Below, one piece after another: positions 50,704 to 52,036 of a stretch of DNA of 52,036 bases (its first letter is position 1; every line of letters begins with the position of its first letter). The DNA lies in contig NZ_JAFMTR010000062.1 of NCBI RefSeq assembly GCF_018682675.1, positions 1 to 52,036 of the forward strand, given 5' to 3'. The position numbers and the translations under genes were made by a program. The notes below the pieces were generated by a model. That model saw only the letters and a program-made list of their open reading frames with translations. It was not told the origin of the DNA and did not search any database. The stretch comes from Sphingopyxis soli (GTDB taxonomy: Bacteria; Pseudomonadota; Alphaproteobacteria; Sphingomonadales; Sphingomonadaceae).

Positions 50704-50721
50704 CATGATTCGCGTATCATG
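50704..50721. promoter_or_regulatory. CATGAT-N6-ATCATG dyad in a divergent gap
   Basis: CATGAT (50704-50709) and ATCATG (50716-50721) are 6 bases apart, 29 bases upstream of the LuxR-type gene and within the 170-bp gap shared with the rightward aminotransferase-fold gene. An operator for the LuxR-type protein is one possibility. The rest of the gap shows no clear promoter. Confidence 0.3.
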
Positions 50722-50845
50722 TTACCCTAAAGTCTGCCGGTGAACAGTCGCTCAAACAGCCATATCGCGAACGCAAATCCGGACTTTCATCCGACCAAGC
50801 AATCATTCGCTGCCCATAGCGGACGGCGGGGCTAGAGCATTTCCC

Positions 50846-51982
50846 ATGCCTAATCCCTCCTGTCGCACCCTTTTCGACATCCCTGACGATGTCGCCTATT
50901 TCAACACCGCGTACAACGCGCCGCTGCTTCGCGCTTCGCGCGACGCGCTCGTGTGCGCGGCAGGCGCGAAATTGCGACCTTGGGAGCGCGCGCCCGCCGA
51001 TTTCTTCGCCGATGCCGAAACCCTGCGCGGCGTCTCCGCGACGCTCTTCGGCACCGCCGCCGAGAATTTCGCCATCGTGCCCGCCGCAAGCTATGGCATC
51101 AGTACCGCCGCGCGCATACTCGAGCCGCGGTTGCAGGCGGGCGACCATATCCTGCTGGCCGCGCAGGAATTCCCGTCGAATATATTCCCCTGGCAGCGGA
51201 TCGCCGCCGAGCGCGGCGCGGCCATCCGGACCGCCGGGCGTCCGGCCGATGGCGACTGGACGCGGGCGGTGCTCGCCGCACTCGATCCGACGGTTCGTAT
51301 CGCTGCACTTTCGGCGTGCCACTGGACCGACGGCGCCACCTTCGACCTCGTCGCGATCGGCGCGGCGTGCCGCGCGAACGGCACGGTCCTCGTTCTGGAC
51401 GTCACCCAGTCGCTCGGCGCGGCGCCGCTCGACCTCGCTGCCGTGCGGCCCGACTTCATGGTTGCAGCGGGCTATAAATGGCTGCTTTGCCCCTATGGCT
51501 TTTCGCTGCTCTATGTCGATCCACGCTGGCACGACGAACGTCCGCTCGAGGAAAGCTGGCTGGCGCGAAGCAATGCGCAGGATTTCGCGCGCCTCGCCGA
51601 TTATTGCGCCGAGTATCGCGCCGGCGCGCGTCGGTACGACGTCGGCGAGACCTGTGTGACGACCGTGTTGCCGGGCGCGATTGCGGCGCTTCGTCAGATC
51701 GAACAATGGGGAATTGCGGGTATCGCGGCGCGTTTGGGCGCGATCACCGACCGGATCGCGGCCGCCGTCGCGCCGCTCGGCTACGAAATATTGGCGCCGC
51801 ACTTCCGCAGCCGGCACATCCTTGGCCTGTCGGTCGCCGGAGACCCGCAGGATCTGATCGGGCTTCTGCGTGCGCGCAACATCCATGTCAGCCAGCGCGG
51901 TGACGCGATCCGCATCGCACCGCACCTGCATGTGACCGACGCCGACGTCGACCGGCTGATCGAGGCGCTCGCCGGCGACTAG
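50846..51982 (+). CDS. Class-V aminotransferase-fold PLP enzyme
   Basis: 378 residues of the cysteine-desulfurase/isopenicillin-N-epimerase-like fold. PLP-binding features: PAASYGISTAARIL at about 79-92, the Asp-containing VLVLDVTQSLGAAPLD at about 183-198, and the Schiff-base Lys at 211 in AAGYKWLLCPYG. The substrate is unknown; kynureninase-like or racemase-like activity is possible. It stands alone, divergent from the LuxR-type gene, and its stop codon touches a palindromic repeat. Confidence 0.82.
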   Translation: MPNPSCRTLFDIPDDVAYFNTAYNAPLLRASRDALVCAAGAKLRPWERAPADFFADAETLRGVSATLFGTAAENFAIVPAASYGISTAARILEPRLQAGDHILLAAQEFPSNIFPWQRIAAERGAAIRTAGRPADGDWTRAVLAALDPTVRIAALSACHWTDGATFDLVAIGAACRANGTVLVLDVTQSLGAAPLDLAAVRPDFMVAAGYKWLLCPYGFSLLYVDPRWHDERPLEESWLARSNAQDFARLADYCAEYRAGARRYDVGETCVTTVLPGAIAALRQIEQWGIAGIAARLGAITDRIAAAVAPLGYEILAPHFRSRHILGLSVAGDPQDLIGLLRARNIHVSQRGDAIRIAPHLHVTDADVDRLIEALAGD

Positions 51983-52019
51983 AGTGCGTTCGGTTTTGAT
52001 TGAATCAAAACCGGCACTC
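51982..52019. repeat. Long palindromic repeat at the window edge
   Basis: CGGTTTTGATT (51991-52001) and AATCAAAACCG (52003-52013) are perfect inverted arms around one G, extended by GAGTGC (51982-51987) and GCACTC (52014-52019) with a 3-base bulge. It begins on the last base of the aminotransferase stop codon. The form resembles dispersed intergenic palindromes of alphaproteobacteria and could act as a terminator. Confidence 0.75.
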
Positions 52020-52036
52020 CAGATTCTTGTTTTGCC

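Overview
The window looks like chromosomal DNA of a high-GC alphaproteobacterium, most likely a sphingomonad (Sphingopyxis/Sphingomonas-like). The reasons are the gene content and order, an alphaproteobacterial SOS box of the GAAC-N7-GAAC type in front of imuA-imuB-dnaE2, and short palindromic intergenic repeats of a kind I associate with sphingomonads. The genus is inference. I see no rRNA, tRNA, CRISPR array, phage or classical insertion sequence.

Region 1 (1-5.9 kb) is a leftward valine/branched-chain catabolic cluster: methylmalonate-semialdehyde dehydrogenase (mmsA), an acyl-CoA dehydrogenase and a 3-hydroxyisobutyryl-CoA hydrolase, with a divergent LysR-type regulator. Between the enzymes lie an I78-type protease-inhibitor lipoprotein, a RidA-family protein, and a small GIY-YIG nuclease gene framed by a perfect 30-bp inverted pair of hairpin repeats. 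One repeat supplies the last codons and the stop of ridA. This cassette is the most unusual element in the window.

Region 2 (6.0-11.8 kb) is a tripartite RND efflux operon (adaptor, inner-membrane pump, outer-membrane channel). It is followed by a 134-bp element with 20-bp terminal inverted repeats.

Region 3 (12.0-17.6 kb) is the SOS-inducible mutasome operon imuA-imuB-dnaE2.

Region 4 (17.7-48.7 kb) is an almost complete flagellar regulon. Rightward: fliEFGHIJKLMNOPQR-flhB, fliD-fliS, flgA, flgM-flgN(-like), and a lytic transglycosylase-flhA-fliA operon. Leftward: fliC, a FleQ-like sigma54 activator, motAB and flgBCDEFGHIJKL. Four near-consensus sigma54 promoters lie before fliE, flgB, flgA and the transglycosylase gene. 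Three of these regions contain FleQ-box-like GTCA-N6-TGAC sites. Four sigma28-type promoters, T(T/C)AA-N15-(G/T)CCGTTA, precede fliC, fliD, motA and flgM. Together with FleQ, FliA and FlgM this gives a readable three-tier cascade. Several parts are reduced: FlgD has only the N-terminal hook-cap region, FlgE and flagellin are short, FlgJ lacks the muramidase domain (a separate transglycosylase is encoded), FlgH has no lipobox, and the FleQ-like activator has no receiver domain.

Region 5 (48.8-52.0 kb) holds a leftward group of a MarR-like regulator, an unknown membrane protein, a small helical protein and a LuxR-HTH protein with a C-terminal membrane segment. A rightward class-V aminotransferase-fold gene follows and ends in a large palindromic repeat at the window edge.
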